Source: Stomoxys calcitrans (Eukaryota > Arthropoda > Insecta > Diptera > Muscidae). Taken from it: DNA of 64,000 nt. The position numbers and the translations under genes were made by a program. How positions within the stretch are numbered: the first letter of the stretch is position 1; the number at the start of each line of letters is the position of its first letter. The stretch is taken from the NCBI RefSeq assembly GCF_963082655.1, contig NC_081552.1, positions 57,330,561 to 57,394,560 of the forward strand. The letters run 5' to 3'. Under the pieces are notes generated by a model. That model did no database searches. It saw only the letters and a program-made list of their open reading frames with translations, and was not told the DNA's origin. Positions 1-12,295 of this stretch are shown here, in pieces.

Positions 1-62
1 GAACACGAATTTCGTCATTTCGTTTGTAACTTATCGAAATATTGATCTAAGAACTAATGAGC
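1..62. repeat. Fragment of R1 composite repeat
   Basis: AATTTCGTCATTTCGTTTGTAACTT followed by CGAAATATTGATCTAAGA matches the head of R1 copies elsewhere (for example 3384-3422 and 25003-25045). It is interrupted by the mariner remnant. Confidence 0.6.
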
Positions 63-109
63 TATAAATAGGAGGGTTGCCTTTTATATTTCGGTATTAA
101 AAAATTAAT

Positions 110-689
110 TTATTGTTTTTCAAAATGTTCCCCATTAAGATCCATACACTCTTGCATGCGTTTGAACCAATTGCCGAAACACTTTTGCCACTCTGATTGA
201 GGTATCTCCAAAACATGCATTCTGAACGCATCAACCGCTTCTTCAGGTGTCGAAAAACGTTGACCTCTCATTTTATTCTTTACGTAAGGAAATAAAAAGA
301 AGTCATTCGGTGCCAAGTAAGGACTATACGGCGGATGACTCATCAAATCGCTTTTTTTAGTTCTCAAAAAGGCAGTTTCGTATTTTTGGAGCATTTCTAT
401 GCGACCAATCGACACGAACTTTTTTTGAGCAATTGACAAATTGTGTGGGATCCAACGCAAACAAATTTTTATGACGGTCAAATGTTCATGAATGTATGCT
501 AGACCCATTACTGCCTAAGGTTGTCTTAATCTCACGATAGGTCTCATGACGATCTTGGAACAACTGATTTTGGACAACCTTCACGAAATTCGCCATGGAG
601 TGAATAACGACCTCGGTTGAATTGACTATACCATCGATAAACACTGGTCCTTGATGGAGTTTCATCACCAAAAATTGAATTAAATTCAT
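110..689 (-). pseudogene. Mariner-family transposase remnant, internally deleted
   Basis: On the minus strand an N-terminal portion (REIKTTLGSNGSSIHS) runs, with a frame change, into HLTVIKICLRWIPHNLS. The C-terminal portion contains HPPYSPYLAPNDFFLFP, the block around the third catalytic Asp of mariner transposases (usually YSPDLAP). The central domain with the first two catalytic Asp residues is missing, and the two parts lie in different frames. The element is inactive. Its outer ends were not resolved. Confidence 0.85.
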
Positions 690-869
690 CGATGCACTGT
701 TAAGTTAATCCACGTCGAAAGTTGTAAAAAAAAAAATCCCACGAAATGTTCACGATTTAATTCCATTTTTTGTAAACAAAGCAAATAGCGCTCGTATCAA
801 AACGTTCTGAGTACATGTTATCTCAAAATTTTCGAGCTTTATGATAGAGCTGTCAATTGGCAGATTGCA

Positions 870-1930
870 GCACAAGGATTGTCCAATCCCGCAATATAAA
901 AGGCATCCTTCGTATTCTTGATCGCCTTGACGTTCTATGTCGATTTAGCCATGTCCGCTCGTCTGTCGAAAGCACGGTAACTTTCAAAGGAGTAAAGCTA
1001 GGCGTTAGGATAGGCAGAAATCCTCATATTGGAACATCAGGCCGTGCAGTGGCAGGTGACTCAATACCGCCCAAAGAACAGGGGGCTGCTGACGAGACAC
1101 TCACCGCCTCTCTCAATATTGGAAAGACTAGGATAAGCAAAGATCCTAATTTAATTGAACAATGTCCGTGTCTTTCCGCCTGTCCGTCCGTCTGTTGTAA
1201 TCACTATACAGTCTTCAAAAATTGAGATATTGAGTTGAAATTTGGCACAGATACGACTTTTTGCTGCACGCAGGTTAAATTCTTGAACGGTCCATGTCGT
1301 ACAGTGTTTGCATATAGATGCCATGTAGACCGATCTGCCGATTTCAGATCTGAAACCCATAAAAGCTTTTTTCTTACCCGATTTCGCTGAAATTTGAATC
1401 AGTGAATTGTTTCAAGCATCCCGACAGCATACCTAGATGTGGTTGAGATCGGACTATAGTTACATATATCTGTCATATAGACCGATTGCCAATTTAGGGT
1501 CTTGTGTCATAAAAGTCGCATTAGTTGTCCGATTTCGCTGAAATTTAGTAAAGCGAGTTGTGTTAGACTCTTCGACATCCCTGTTTAATACGGCCCGGAT
1601 GGGCCGAGATTTGGATATAGCTGCTGTATATAGTAATTTGCCGATTTAAGGTTTTAGGCCCATAGAAGGTGAACTTTGTAACAGATTTCGCTGAAATTAG
1701 GCACATTGAGTTGCGTTAGACCCTTCGACATTGGTACTAAGTATGGTTAAGATCTGTCTATATTTCGATATAACTGCCATATTGACCGATCTCTCAATTT
1801 AGGGTCTTGGACTAATATTAATAGTCCGATTTCGTTGAAATTCGGTATAGGGAGTTGTGTTCTGCTCCTCGATATCCCTCCTCAATACGGCCCAGATCGG
1901 TCCAGATTTGGATATAGCTGATATATGTAC
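870..1930. repeat. R1 composite repeat, several ~165-bp monomers
   Basis: Contains the GTCCGTCCGTC motif and repeated units with CCGATTTCGCTGAAATT, GACCGATCT and GATATAGCTG spaced about 160-170 bp. The short reading frames here are repeat translations, not genes. Confidence 0.75.
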
Positions 1931-2060
1931 TGATGGAGATCGGGTTCGGTCTTTTGGGGCTTTCTGTTTATTTCGTTTGTTTGTTTTATTTTTTTAGTGC
2001 TTTTTCTGTTTTTATTAGGGTTTTGTTTTTGTATTTTTTTTTTATTCGATAATCAGCCTA

Positions 2061-2650
2061 GCAAGGCCTATTGAACGACTCAAGAGAATTTCATGACTCA
2101 AGAGAATATCATGGCTCACGAAAAACCCACGAGGCAATGCCGACTCCCAAAACTTTCAAGAAGCACATGAGAAAATTACGAAAAACTCTCGAGGCGGTTG
2201 AAAAAATATTTTTCCAAGAAACGAATATTTTTTTTTTATTCGTCTCAAATTATACAGCATTTGAACATACGAATATTCATTTACAAAATGCATTACCCCT
2301 GCATAACCACTTATTTGTTCTTTTCATTTTTATGAATTTGTGAACAGAAATTATTATTACTTCTTTCATAATTCTCTAATAGTGACAGTGTGCCGGAATT
2401 CGTACGATTAGATACCGTATGATTTGAGAGCATACAGAATTTTTTTATTTTTTTTAACTTTATTCGTGATTTTCTTGTGAGACGTGACCGTCTAGTGAGT
2501 CGTGAGTGTTTCGTTAGCCGTGAGTATCTCGTGAGTGGAGAGCATGATTTCACTCACCAACGCTCACGCATGAAGAATTTTAATTCCATCACGTTCACGC
2601 ACGATCATTTTATTGGATTCGGATCTCACTCACGAATCACGTGACTCACT
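2061..2650. repeat. TCACG/CGTGA-rich repeat region
   Basis: Left part carries repeats of GACTCAAGAGAAT and GGCTCACGAAAAACCC. The right part carries GTGAGTCGTGAGTG and ACTCACCAACGCTCACGCA. Similar CACG-rich sequence recurs at 32095-32250. No gene is seen. Confidence 0.5.
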
Positions 2651-3360
2651 AGAGCTAGCTTACTATTAATAATCGCAATAAATATCGATAATATGCTTAA
2701 TCACCTATATATTACAAACGAAAATGAAAAGTAAAAATCAGGTATTGATTGCTACAGAAGGAATATCAATGCATAGACCGAATAAAACCAAATTTAATCT
2801 CTCAAATTTTATCTCACTCCATAGTCGCAATTTGTGTTGAAGGATGCAGTCGGTCGGTTGGATCGCTTATTTTTGTTAAATTTTGCAAAAAAATATTCTG
2901 CCGATGGGAAAAATATCATCGATATTCAGACAGAAAATAAAATATCGATATTTTGCCAGCTCTATGACACACGCGTAACATGACAACTCACGTGCACACC
3001 TGTAACTCCATTAAAATAGAGAGGTAAAAAAATTTATCAGAAAAATTAACTACTGAATAAAACTACACAAATACACTATTGCATTTAGTGTTCAGTAAAT
3101 TCATTATTGAATAACCATTAAAGATACTAAACAAACAAAAAAGAAAAGCTTTACCTCTGTACTTCTGTAAAATTCCCTGAATAATAATAATTTATATCAT
3201 AAGATAATTTATTGTAATGCAAGAAAAATAAATTTAAACGATATCAATTGAAAAAAAAACATTCTTTGACATTCGTCATAACTTCATGTCATCAGCTGCG
3301 AAGCATATAATAAGAAGCGCAATTAAATATTCTCCAAATTAATATACTCAAGAAGCTTAT
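2651..3360. other. AT-rich sequence without recognised feature
   Basis: No coding frame with family similarity and no clear repeat structure was found. Confidence 0.5.
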
Positions 3361-3361
3361 T

Positions 3362-4350
3362 TTTATACCCACCATACTAATTCAGCCATTTCGTTTGTAA
3401 CACCTCGAAATATTGATCTAAGGCCATGTCTGTCTGTTGAAATCTCGATTGCGGTCGAACGCGTAAAGCTAGCTGCTTGAAATTGTGCACAGATACTAAA
3501 TATTAATGTGGGTCGTTGGGGATTGCAAATGGGCCATATCGGTTCAGATTTTGATATAGCTCCCATATAAACCGATCTCCCAATTTAGTTTCTTGAGCCC
3601 CTAGAAGCCACAATTGTTTTACGAATTGGGTAAAATTTTCCATTATGATTTCTAACAACTGTGCCAAATGGGGTTTAAGTCGTTCTATAACATAATATAG
3701 CTCCCAATAAACTGATCTCCCGATTTGACTTCTTGAGCCGTTTTTGTCCGATTTGGCTAAAATTTTGCACATAGTGTTTTGTTATGATTTCCATTTGGTT
3801 ATTTTGCTATGATTTCCAACAACTGCCCCAAGTACGGTACAAATCGGTATTTAGCCTGATACAGCTCTCATATAAAGCGATCTCCCGATTTGACTCCTTG
3901 AGCCATTGGAAATCTCAATTTTTGTCCGATATGGTTAAAATTTTGTAAAAAGTGCTACGTTATGACTTCCAACAACTGTGCCAAGTAAGGTTCAAATCGG
4001 TCTATAACCTGATATGCAAATTTTGCCAATGAACATTCCACTAAGGAACAGGGGCAAACTTCTCACATATCAATGAGTGCAGTCCGATTCAAGTTTTGAG
4101 CTCAGTGATAAGGGGTCTCCTTTTTATAGCCTTTTTATAACCTCTGCGCTACGATGGCCTCCCTATAACCTGATATAGCTCCCATATATACCGATCTGCC
4201 GATTTGACTTTTTGAGTCCATACAAGTCGCAATTTTCCTACGATTCTGTTCGGACTTCCAACAACTGTGCTAAGTATGTGTATAACCTGATATAGCTCCT
4301 ATATAAGTCGGTCTCTCGATTATCCTTGCTCTGTTTCTAGAAGCTTAATT
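3362..4350. repeat. R1 composite repeat, reverse orientation, with SINE inserted
   Basis: Starts with TATACCCACCATACTAATT, then CGAAATATTGATCTAAGGCC, then monomers with CATATAAACCGATCTCCC, TTCTTGAGCC and AACAACTGTGCCAA. The tRNA-derived SINE at 4016-4162 splits a monomer. Confidence 0.8.
4016..4162 (-). mobile_element. tRNA-derived SINE, internally deleted, with exact TSD
   Basis: Flanked by the 14-bp duplication CTATAACCTGATAT (4002-4015 and 4163-4176). On the minus strand it starts GGAGGCCATCGTAGCGCAG, an A-box-like tRNA head (TAGCGCAGAGG), then jumps to the body and ends near GGCAAAATTTGC. The tRNA B-box region is deleted relative to the copy at 42693-42992. Confidence 0.85.
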
Positions 4351-4629
4351 TTTCCGGTTTGACAGAATAAGATTATGTCCTTCAACTAAATTTAATTTTT
4401 AGAAATTGTTAGCAGAACTTGGCACGCTTTTACTTGTCGTTTTTTTATTCTTTTGGTATTTTGTTAATTTTTTTGTTTGACTTTTTTGTATTATTTTCCT
4501 ATATGCTTTTTTTAATTTTATTGCTTATAATTTTTTTCGTTTTTATTTAATTTTATTTATTGTTATTCTTTTTTATTGTTGTTATTTTTTCTTTTATTTC
4601 TTATTTCCTTAATTTATTTAAAAATAACG
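4351..4629. other. T-rich low-complexity intergenic or intronic DNA
   Basis: Long runs of T with TTTTATT and TTATT repeats. No gene. Confidence 0.6.
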
Positions 4630-4638
4630 CACTCCCTC

Positions 4639-4875
4639 AGGATTCACTAATAGAAGGTTAGGTCACATGCAAAAACACAAAGTGGGTAGGCCCCATAAAC
4701 ATCATTAAGGATGTCAAATCTGACGATTGAAAATGTCTTCATATAGGAGAAAACGTAAACAAAGAATGAATGTAAAAAGAGAACAAGTTGACATCCTCAA
4801 TGCCAAGTACTGCCAAATATTAAAAAAAAAGTATATCGGCTGATCGCTTGGCTTAACCTTATTCAGTGAATCCTG
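4639..4875. mobile_element. Foldback MITE with 9-bp TSD
   Basis: Flanked by the perfect 9-bp duplication GCACTCCCT (4630-4638, 4876-4884). Termini are CAGGATTCACT and AGTGAATCCTG, and similarity continues inward with gaps (AAGGTTAG/AAGGTTAAG). A second internal inverted pair (AAGGATGTCAA / TTGACATCCTCAATG) lets it fold. There is no coding capacity. A 9-bp TSD suggests Mutator-like or another 9-bp-TSD superfamily (inference). Confidence 0.85.
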
Positions 4876-4884
4876 GCACTCCCT

Positions 4885-5999
4885 ATAAAGGCTTATTTCT
4901 ATTCTCCTTTACATGTAATTCTTGTTTACTCTGTGTCTGCTTAATATTTCTATCATTTTCCCGCCTTTTTGTCCGTTAGAAAAATTCAAAACAAAGCTTC
5001 ATGCAAGTGGAGGTCGCAACAGCAAAATAGAAGTACCAACACATACCAACAATAACAACCAAGAGTATGGCAAATTTTCCGACAGTAAACCAAACAGAGA
5101 GCTATTACAACTACAACATTACCTCACAGCTGTACTATCAAAATGTTGAGTGCTTACACAAAAATTGTAGCACACTTTTGTAGTATGTGTAGCATAGCTA
5201 CCTCTAAACTCTCTCGCATACAACAAGAAGGAAGGGTAGAGAGCCTGTAGGCCAACCTCACGTTGTCACTGACATCAGTAGTCTGGCAGAGTTATTGGTG
5301 TGTAACAGGATTTTTCCCATGAACACACTGACCGAAGAAAAACAACACTAAAATGCAATACTGTGTGTTGGACTAGCGAGTTTGTTCGTTGTATTGCATG
5401 ACGTATCCCAAACAGAGTAACGTTTGGTTATTTTCATTTATTTTTGCGCTTCGCTGAGCATTCTCCATTACATTTATTACTTGTCTTGCCCTTACATTTT
5501 TTTTACTTTTCCTTCTTCTAAGCATTATACATGACACTATTATAATATGTGTGCTCTTCTAAATGCCCTACTAAAATTACAGAAAAAAGGTTTAATTTAC
5601 CCCACCTAAGTGTTGCACATGGTTGATTGTATGTGCTGTACGTGTGAATATGTACGAGCATTCATATAAAGCAGACACTAAGACAAAAAACAGAAATTAC
5701 ATATCAGTTGCATGGGTTGATAGTTAATACTAAAAGGAAGGAATATAAGATTATTATCAAAATAATGATCTCTACGTTATCTGTATGTTACTTCATAAAT
5801 GAGCTGAGCGGACCCCATTGTCTATGATGAGGAAAAATACACATGTGAAGAGATGCAATAGGACACAATTTTAAAAAGTTTAAAATGAGAAATACTGAAA
5901 TTACAATACGTTTCGGCGATGTCTAATAGGATAGATAATTTAAATGGAAATCAAATTAAAAATTTGGGATATGCATCTCAAGTAACGAAGGAGGTTAAT
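4885..5999. other. Sequence without recognised gene or repeat
   Basis: AT-rich, with short frames only. Upstream of the first visible CycA exon, so it could be intron or 5' region of CycA. Confidence 0.45.
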
Positions 6000-6001
6000 T
6001 A

Positions 6002-6238
6002 TTAGGTTGCCCAAAAAATAATTGCGGATTTTTCATATAGTCGGTGTTGACAAATTTTTTCACAGCTTGTGACTCTGTAATTGCATTCTTTCTTCTGTCA
6101 GTTATCAGCTGTTACTTTTAGCTTGCTTTAGAAAAAAAGTGTAAAAAAAGTATATTTGATTAAAGTTCATTCCAAGTTTTATTAAAAATGCGTTTACTTT
6201 CTTTTAAAAAATCCGCAATTACTTTTTGGGCAACCCAA
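6002..6238. mobile_element. Mariner-type MITE, copy 1
   Basis: 237 bp between TA dinucleotides (6000-6001 and 6239-6240). The TIR begins TTAGGTTGCCCAAAAAATAA and ends with the inverted CCGCAATTACTTTTTGGGC. Same family as 18377-18613 and 44235-44470. No transposase frame. Confidence 0.9.
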
Positions 6239-6289
6239 TATTAAGAGTTTGAAGGTAAAGGATTTCATAAAGTATAGTTTATGACTGCT

Positions 6290-7042
6290 AAAAAAAACGT
6301 CTACCCAAAAAAGGTGTCGCACTGCGGCACGACGTTCGGACACGCCTATATGAAGGCGAATCGGGTAGCACTTATTGATAGAGATGGGTTTCTAATGCTA
6401 GGGTATTTATTGGGAAAATACCTTTTTTTTTTGGTATATATAATTTTGTGGATATCTTGGATATAAAAACATTTTCCAAACAATTTTTGATGATTTCGTA
6501 TTCTTTGTATATAAGCCTTACCTTCTGATCTCGTAAAATCGGAATTAAGTTATATATACCCGCTATATAGACCGATCTCCAGTCTTAAAGTTTTGAGGCA
6601 ATAAATTGGTAATGTTTCATCCGGTTTCGATGAAATTTGGTACATTGATATGATTCAATCTGGACGATATTCAAAACTCACTGTGTCAAAATTCACCAAA
6701 ATCGGATGAAAAATGCTTCTCTTAAGACCTCAATACTCTAAATCGGAATATCGGTCTATATGGCAGCTATATCCAAATATAGTCAGATCTGGATCACATT
6801 CAACAAATAGGTGTGGGGGTTTACCGGAACTCAATGTGTCAAATTTCATTGAAATCGGATGAAAACATTCCCATTTTTTAGGCTCAATGCACTATATCGG
6901 GAGATCGGTCTATATGGCAGTAATATCCATTGGGTAGGTTACATTCCTTTTGGGTATTTACCCATCTCTACTCATTGATATGTGAGAAGTTTTCACCATT
7001 TCCTTAATGGAATGTTTATGGGCAAATTTGAGTTTGCATAGT
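6290..7042. repeat. SINE pieces (about 6310-6360, 6960-7042) split by R1 material
   Basis: CACTGCGGCACGACGTTCGG at 6320 resembles the body of the SINE at 42693-42992. CATTGATATGTGAGAAGTTT and CCTTAATGGAATGTTTATGG at about 6974-7021 match its 3' end. Between them lie R1 monomers (CCGATCTCCAG, GGTCTATATGGCAG). Confidence 0.55.
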
Positions 7043-7465
7043 TAAATGCTACAAATTGCATAAATCTTGGCTTCTTTAACCTCTAGAGGGCGCAATTCTT
7101 ATCCGATTTTGCTGACACTTTTGTAAATGTCTTCTCCCATGACTATCAAAATACATGTCCAATATGGTCTGAATCGATCTATAGCCTGATACAGCTCCCA
7201 TATAAACCGGTATCCCGATTATGCTTATTGAGCCACTACAAGGTGCAATTCTTATCTGAATGGACTGAAATACAACCCATTGACATGGTCTTCAACATTC
7301 AATTCATTTATGGTCCGAATCGGACTATGACTTGATATATCTCCAACAGCATAACAATTCTTATCCATTATTCTTTGTTTGCCTAAGAGAACTCGACAAA
7401 TGCGATCCATGGTGAAGGGTATATAAGATTCGGCCCGGTCGAACTAAGCACCCTCTTCCTTGTTT
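6480..7465. repeat. R1 composite repeat with GGCC terminus
   Basis: Monomers such as ATATGGCAGCTATATCC. The copy finishes with GGGTATATAAGATTCGGCCC followed by GGTCGAACTAAGCACC at about 7417-7452, a diverged version of the R1 terminus. Confidence 0.75.
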
Positions 7466-7644
7466 AATTTCCAAAAATCTAGTTGTTATTGTTGCATATT
7501 TCCCCTGTCAGCCTGTCAATGGAAAAAATAGAACTCTTCTCTCAACAGATATTCTACTGTTAATCTTCTATTTGTTCTCCATTGTTTTATTGTAATGAAT
7601 TTAAGATTGTTCGACGCTCATATTATCTATCTCTTTACTCGCAG

Positions 7645-7919
7645 GCATTCCGTGAAGTTGGCAATGTTAAAATATGTAAAGACGACCAAACATTGTTGGG
7701 TGGTAAAAAAGCATCTGTGGTTCCTGTGGAACAATTCAAAACATTTTCCGTTTATGAAGACCACAATGAGAATATTGAACCACAACAGGTGGTGGCAAGC
7801 AGCGGTGTTCCTATTAAACAAAATGATGTAACTAGTCAAGATGTTGTTGACAAAGAAAATGTTTTCCATGATAAGCAACAACGTTTGCAACAACATCACA
7901 ATATTTTAACAGAAAGAAG
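7645..7919 (+). CDS. CycA: CycA internal exon with KEN box
   Basis: Preceded by a pyrimidine-rich acceptor (CTCTTTACTCGCAG) and followed by GTGAGT. The frame opens AFREVGN and includes [18 protein letters not shown], a conserved block of insect cyclin A N-termini. KEN is encoded at 7852-7860 within VVDKENV and is a probable APC/C recognition motif. The exon ends with two bases (AG) of a Ser codon completed by the next exon. The incoming phase is 0, so the upstream exon must end on a codon boundary. Confidence 0.93.
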
Positions 7920-10900
7920 GTGAGTACATGAAGTACGAAAAAATCAAAAATCAAGTTAACGATGAAGTCTAAAATCAGCTAATCTGATATACAGTCATAG
8001 TTGGTTTACTTGTTAATACCTAAACAAGAACTCTACAACAATGCATCTATATTTCTATGTCACATCGCTTATTGTTCTCTTTCTCCTTACCCATCTAGTG
8101 ACATTCACAAATTCGATGAAAATGAGTATCTCTTGGACACCACACCCATGTCGGTGTCCGATGTACTATCGCCAATGTCTGTTGATCGTTCTGCAGCGAA
8201 ATTTTTCGACGATAGCAATTCGAAAGAAGTTGCCGAATCTTCAGAACTGGAGAAACTTTCAATACCACGCAATGATCGTCAGCGTTTCTTTGAAGTGGTC
8301 GAATATCAGCGAAGCATTTTGGAATATTTCCGTGAAAGTGAGGTAAGAAAAAGGGAAACTATGTACATTTTAAGAGATAATTTGTTATACATTGTGGGTT
8401 TATTATTACAAAATACCCGAAGAGGATGCTCATGAGCTGTAATTTTTGAGATTTAAGGACATTGCAATAATGGTGTTTTCATCCATGGTAATATTGGGTG
8501 GACAGATGAACAAGTAGTGTTCTGTGTTATCTTTTAACTGTCAAGGCACATACTGTTTGCCTTTGCTTGATATCATGAATATCTAAGGTAAAATATAGAC
8601 TTTGCGAAAGATTAGTTTTAGTCCATTTCCTTGAGAATGGTTGGTTTTAGTACCCTTTCAGTTAGCTTTAGTATATATCCTTGGGAGCGAGTAGTTTTAG
8701 TATTCTTTTCCTTGAGAGTCGGCAGTTTTAAAATCTTTTGCATTTGGAATGGGTAATTTTTCACACTATTTGCCTGGGTAGTTTAGATACTCATTTCCAT
8801 GGAAATGAAAAGTTTTTGCAACCTTTTCAATAGGTATTGGAGAGATTAAGTATCCTTTACCATGGTAAAGGTTATTTTTAGAACTCTCCTCGGAAATGAG
8901 TAGATTTAGTGACCATTCCCGAAGTTGTTGATGTAGCCACATTTTAATGTGGAGTTGGCAATCCTCGTCAAGCTCATGTAGTTGAGCAAGCTCGTTCCGG
9001 TCCAAAGGACCAATCGCCATTGGTTATTTAAAGGCGCCAATAACTCGCCCTGTCATGTTGAGCATCATAGTCACTCAGTATTTGTGCAAGAGCCGGTGCC
9101 GCCCGGCCTCTCACTGAGACTCTCCGCTTGATACCGCTGATTGTCCGCGGCTGTCGTTGCAGCTATCCGCAACCTATAGACGCGCCCGGTAGCTCGCAGC
9201 TAAGCTTCTCGTGACAATAATGAACACCGCACAGATCGGACCTCAATGTTCCAGCCAGTGTGGTGCTCACAGCTATCCAGTGCCGGGGTTGTTGTTGTTG
9301 TAGCAGTGTGTTGTGTTCTATCTTTCGTCTGCTGGATTCCCTTGAGTATCCAAAGCCAAGAACTCTGCGACTGAGATGGGGTGGGCTCACTGGAATCTGG
9401 GTCTGAGGGCAACTGAACTGGTGATGTGTTTCGTGTTGTCCCTGGTCACATCCTACACGTTGGCAGCAATCCTTACTCTGTAGGAGTTGAGGCGGCTGAA
9501 TCTGCCGGATCGTAATTGAGCCAGAACTATTCTGGTTTACCGCTGGAGGTCATTTACTTCAGGTGTAATGGGAGGCGGTCGTTCTCCAAGGACCACATTC
9601 ACACGATAACTATTCACCGCATCTGCAGCATTCCGAAGGCAGCCGGTTGTACGTAATCTGTGTATAGCACACTGCTATAGCAACAACCGCATCTGCTACC
9701 ATGTCTGCATGAATGTTGTCTAGACCCGCTTAATCTAGAGGGTCTCTCTTGTAGCGCTGAACCTCACGCTCTAGATGATGTAGATCTACCTTTAGGCTTT
9801 TGGGCGATGGGTACCTATCCACAATATAATGATTTGGATGGTCTCTGCGATAACAGCCCAGAAGGTATTGTTTAGACAGCATGTAGTTATGTCTTCGCCC
9901 TAATAGGATCTTTGTCTCCTGATGGAGGTGGTACACATGAGACCTAAGAGTGGGTAGTTTTATTGCACTTTCCATTGGCAATGAGTAGTTCTGGTGCCCT
10001 TACAATGGGATTGAACTTATTTAGTATAAGTATGGGAATGGGTAGTTTTAGTACCCTTTTTCTTTGGGCATGGGTAGTTTTAGTGCCCCTTCCCTTGGGA
10101 ATGGAAAGTTTTAATTCCCGTTCTCTTCGAATGGATAGTTTAAGTACTTATCGCCTTAGGAACTAGTTGATTACCCCATTACGATAGTTTTGATACCCTT
10201 TCTTTTGGGAAGGAATAGTTTTAGCTCCCTTTTCCTTGGGAAGGGATAGTTTTGGGGTAGTTTGCCCTTTCCCATGGTAATGGTTGGTTTTAGTTGATTT
10301 GGTAGTTTTATTTATTTATTTCAAATTCAATAATACTAAGCCTTATTGGTCTAAAGAACATATTACACAGTAAGAAAAACCTAAGTAGGCAATTACTTTA
10401 ATAAAAAAACGATATAGATTCTAGCAAAGAGTTGAATAAAAGGTTCAATATAATTTTAAGTTAATAAGTGCTTGGCTCCCCAGCCACAATTAAATGAAAT
10501 ATTATATATATTAAAAGAAAGAAGATGCCCCAATTAGCGCAATAACGAAAAAAAAATATAACAAATCCCAAACATTGTTGGAATGGGAAAATATTCGAAA
10601 CGCGGGTAGGGTTTTCCAACACCCAACAACACGAACGATTAAGGATCTTTCAAACACAGCTCTATGAATTCGAGGTATTTTTAGTGCTCCTTCCGCTGGG
10701 CAAGGGTTGTTTTAGTACCTTTTACATAGGGAATAAATAGTTTTAGTTCCCTTTCCCTTGGGAATGCGTAGTTTTAGTACCCTTACCCTTGGGAATGGAT
10801 AGTTAAAGTAACCTTAACCCTGCGAATGAGTATTTTTTGTGTCCTTATCCTTGGGAATGGGTTGTTAAGGGCCCTTTCCCATAGGAATGGGAAATTTTAG

Positions 10901-12258
10901 TACACTGTCCCTTGGGAATGGGTTGTTTTAGTACCTTCACATTTAAGAATGGGTTATTTTAATGCCATCACCTCTGGGAATTGGTAGATTTCGTGACCTT
11001 ACCCTTTGGGAATGGGTAGTTTTAGTACCCTTGCCCTAGAGGCCACCGTAGCGCAGTGGTTAGCATGTCCGCCTATGACACTGAACGCTTGGGCTCGAAT
11101 CCCTTTTAACATTTTAAAATTAAATAAAGATATTTAACTATGGCTTCAATTTCCATTACACCGTCATTAGATCAATTCTATATGGATTGCAAATTGGTGC
11201 CTATTGTTACTTATTTCACACCAATTTCAAGTTTTGCATTTGGGTTTATCAATGAAATTAAATATTTCAAATCAAATGCATGCCCTCATCAATCATATTT
11301 ATTTTTAAAGCCACCATAATTTGATGGTCATAAATATTTAAATTACATCCAGTTGTAGTTATTTGTTGTTATTGCTCTGGTTGTGGCTGTGTGGGTATGC
11401 TTTGTCCATAGAAACATGCATGCATGACTACTCGCATAGTACAGGAGCTCTAGGACAATAATCATTGTATTGTTGTTGATTACACAATGGTTCAGCTGAT
11501 GCCCCACAGCTATTCTACTCAGTACAGTTTACCAGTTACTAACTGCAAGTGGTGCTGTAAGAGGGTTCCATCTTGGTTTATGTGGAAAAAACCTTCCCCA
11601 AGACAAAGAAGGAAAGCATTCCAAGGGAAATGAACATAATAAAGAAGCAATGAACAAATAGAAAAATGCACTACACAAACTACATAAGAAAGTCCAAATA
11701 TAAACATAAACAAAAATAGAATAGAAAAAACATTCTAAAATGTACTAAATAAATAATCGTAAAGAACAACAGCAACGACAACAACAACAATAACAATATA
11801 AACCAAATAACGAAAAGGATTTATTTGTCAAATATAGACAACAGAGAGGGAAACATCTTGTTGGTGTGTCCATGGCAAGCCTGGAGTATTTTGTTGAGCC
11901 AAAGAAAGGTCACATTCAACTCTTGATGACAACAATGAGTGGACACACAAGGCAACTTTATGTGGAGTTTTTTTTTTATTATTCATTTTTTAAGTAAGAA
12001 GATAAATTTGGTGGGTTTCTGCCTTAAAGTTAAAATTATTTGACCATAAAAGATTTGAATGATTTTAAAATATTTCTAATAAAATATTTATTAATAATAT
12101 GCAATAACGTTTACTATTATTTTTTGTTGAGTCATTTAATCTCATACGTTTATTTATTGTATAATAATAATTTTACGCATGCTTCATGCCGTCTTATACA
12201 TTCTTTGGCCTTATAATTTTTTTAGCCTTACGTGAGAAATGTAGTCATTGAACTTTTC

Positions 12259-12295
<37 letters not shown>

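Larger units (their letters stand above)
8609..11037. repeat. Minisatellite array M1 (~31-bp unit), interrupted
   Basis: Tandem units of the type CCCTTTCCCTTGGGAATGGG + TAGTTTTAGTA occupy 8609-8930, 9945-10293 and about 10665-11037. The unit core is partly self-complementary (CCCTTGGGAATGGG). Interruptions are a LINE-containing segment (8930-9945) and an AT-rich insert (10294-10665). Confidence 0.85.

Noticed and set aside
6281..6466. Small frame as possible first CycA exon
   Set aside because: Overlaps a SINE fragment and has no cyclin A-like residues or in-phase donor.
8001..8098. Extension of the CycA exon upstream of 8099 (open frame continues)
   Set aside because: The clear acceptor at 8097-8098 restores a split Ser codon with the preceding exon; the upstream residues do not resemble cyclin A.
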